This document shows, in pieces, positions 58,859-59,333 of a DNA stretch of 59,333 bases (position 1 is the first letter of the stretch; the number at the start of each line of letters is the position of its first letter). Below the pieces are notes generated by a model. It was not told where the DNA came from, did no database searches, and saw nothing but the letters and a program-made list of their open reading frames with translations. The translations under genes and the position numbers were made by a program. The DNA comes from Xanthomonas pisi DSM 18956 (GTDB lineage: Bacteria; Pseudomonadota; Gammaproteobacteria; Xanthomonadales; Xanthomonadaceae): assembly GCF_001010415.1 (NCBI RefSeq), contig NZ_JPLE01000048.1:1-59333 (forward strand). The letters are read 5' to 3'.

Positions 58859-59333
58859 TTACGCGTCCTTGCTGCCGATCGTCGGTGCTGCGGCGGTCGT
58901 GCTCATCACTGCATGGCCGCCGAACTGATTGCGCATCGCCGCCAGCAGTTTGTCGGTGAACGAGTCCTTGTCGCGCGAACGCAAGCGCTCCATCAACGAC
59001 AACGTGATGATCGGCGCAGACACTTCCAGGTCGATCGCCTCGGCCACTGTCCAGCGGCCTTCGCCAGAATCGGCCACGAAGGGCGCAATCCCGTCCATGG
59101 CCGGGTTATGCCGCAGCGCATCGGCGGTCAGGTCCAGCAACCACGACCGCACCACGCTGCCGTCGCGCCAGATCTCCGAGACCTGATGCAGATCCAGCGC
59201 AAAATCGGTCTTGTGCTGCATCAGCGCGAAGCCTTCGGCATAGGCCTGCATCATTCCGTACTCGATGCCGTTGTGGACCATCTTGGTGAAGTGGCCGGCA
59301 CCACTCGGGCCCACCCGTCCCCACCCCTTGTCC
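58859..59333 (-). CDS. gnd: 6-phosphogluconate dehydrogenase, decarboxylating (3' part, cut by window edge)
   Basis: The frame enters from the right edge and ends at 58859, showing the last 157 residues or so. DKGWGRVGPSGAGHFTKMVH and NGIEYGMMQAYAEGF carry the substrate- and catalysis-related residues of 6-phosphogluconate dehydrogenase (GAGHF.KMVHNGIEY). The ending LMERLRSRDKDSFTDKLLAA, MRNQFGGHAV is that of the short (about 300-residue) YqeC/GntZ-type enzyme rather than the 470-residue Gnd. It oxidises 6-phosphogluconate to ribulose-5-phosphate. The cofactor-binding half lies outside. Confidence 0.9.
   Translation of the reverse strand, partial: DKGWGRVGPSGAGHFTKMVHNGIEYGMMQAYAEGFALMQHKTDFALDLHQVSEIWRDGSVVRSWLLDLTADALRHNPAMDGIAPFVADSGEGRWTVAEAIDLEVSAPIITLSLMERLRSRDKDSFTDKLLAAMRNQFGGHAVMSTTAAAPTIGSKDA

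Overview
The window is about 59 kb of GC-rich chromosomal DNA from a xanthomonad, very probably a Xanthomonas. Evidence: an Xcs-type type II secretion cluster in the order C-D-E-F-G-H-I-J-K-L-M-N, a NagQ/NagP/NagR/NagB-II/NagA N-acetylglucosamine cluster with a TonB-dependent receptor beside it, several other TonB-dependent receptors, and the GGGATTGGGGATT / AATCCCGAATCCC repeats scattered between and even inside genes. It looks like core chromosome with accessory surface and secretion functions. I saw no rRNA, tRNA, CRISPR array, prophage or insertion-sequence transposase.

Layout. 1-3365 (-): amino-terminal part of a giant trimeric autotransporter adhesin, cut by the window edge. 4000-8052 (-): purL, carrying two in-frame repeat-derived insertions. 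8599-11585: dsbC-like (-), xerD (+) and an RDD-family membrane protein (+). 11918-14434 (-): lptF-lptG and a small coupled membrane protein, divergent from pepA (14542-16026), which is followed by holC, valS and cca on +. 21577-30236 (-): GlcNAc utilisation, with transcription running nagQ-nagP-nagR-nagB-nagA and then a TonB-dependent receptor. 30590-41365 (-): the twelve-gene xcs operon, most junctions being 4-base ATGA overlaps. 41525-45730 (-): a lipoprotein with a proline-rich linker and a TonB-dependent receptor, ended by a strong terminator. 45918-46778 (+): a 2OG-Fe(II) prolyl-hydroxylase-like enzyme diverging from the lipoprotein. 46961-49006 (+): another TonB receptor behind a Zur-like site. 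49238-52376: VanZ-like protein and MidA-like methyltransferase (-), pteridine reductase (+), folK (-). 52465-56267 (-): sensor kinase, single-domain response regulator and hybrid kinase. 56964-59333: BON-domain protein (-), Gfo/Idh/MocA oxidoreductase (+) and the 3' part of a 6-phosphogluconate dehydrogenase (-, cut by the edge).

How the parts work together. The nag genes form a self-regulated uptake and catabolic route (outer-membrane receptor, inner-membrane permease, deacetylase, deaminase, two repressors). The xcs operon encodes a whole type II secretion machine apart from the prepilin peptidase. The neighbouring lipoprotein/TonB-receptor pair and divergent hydroxylase form a compact module whose position recalls the elpS locus beside the 12-gene T2SS of Caulobacter. 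I consider this module the best candidate for an under-described system here. Several classes of dispersed palindromic repeats occupy the intergenic regions.
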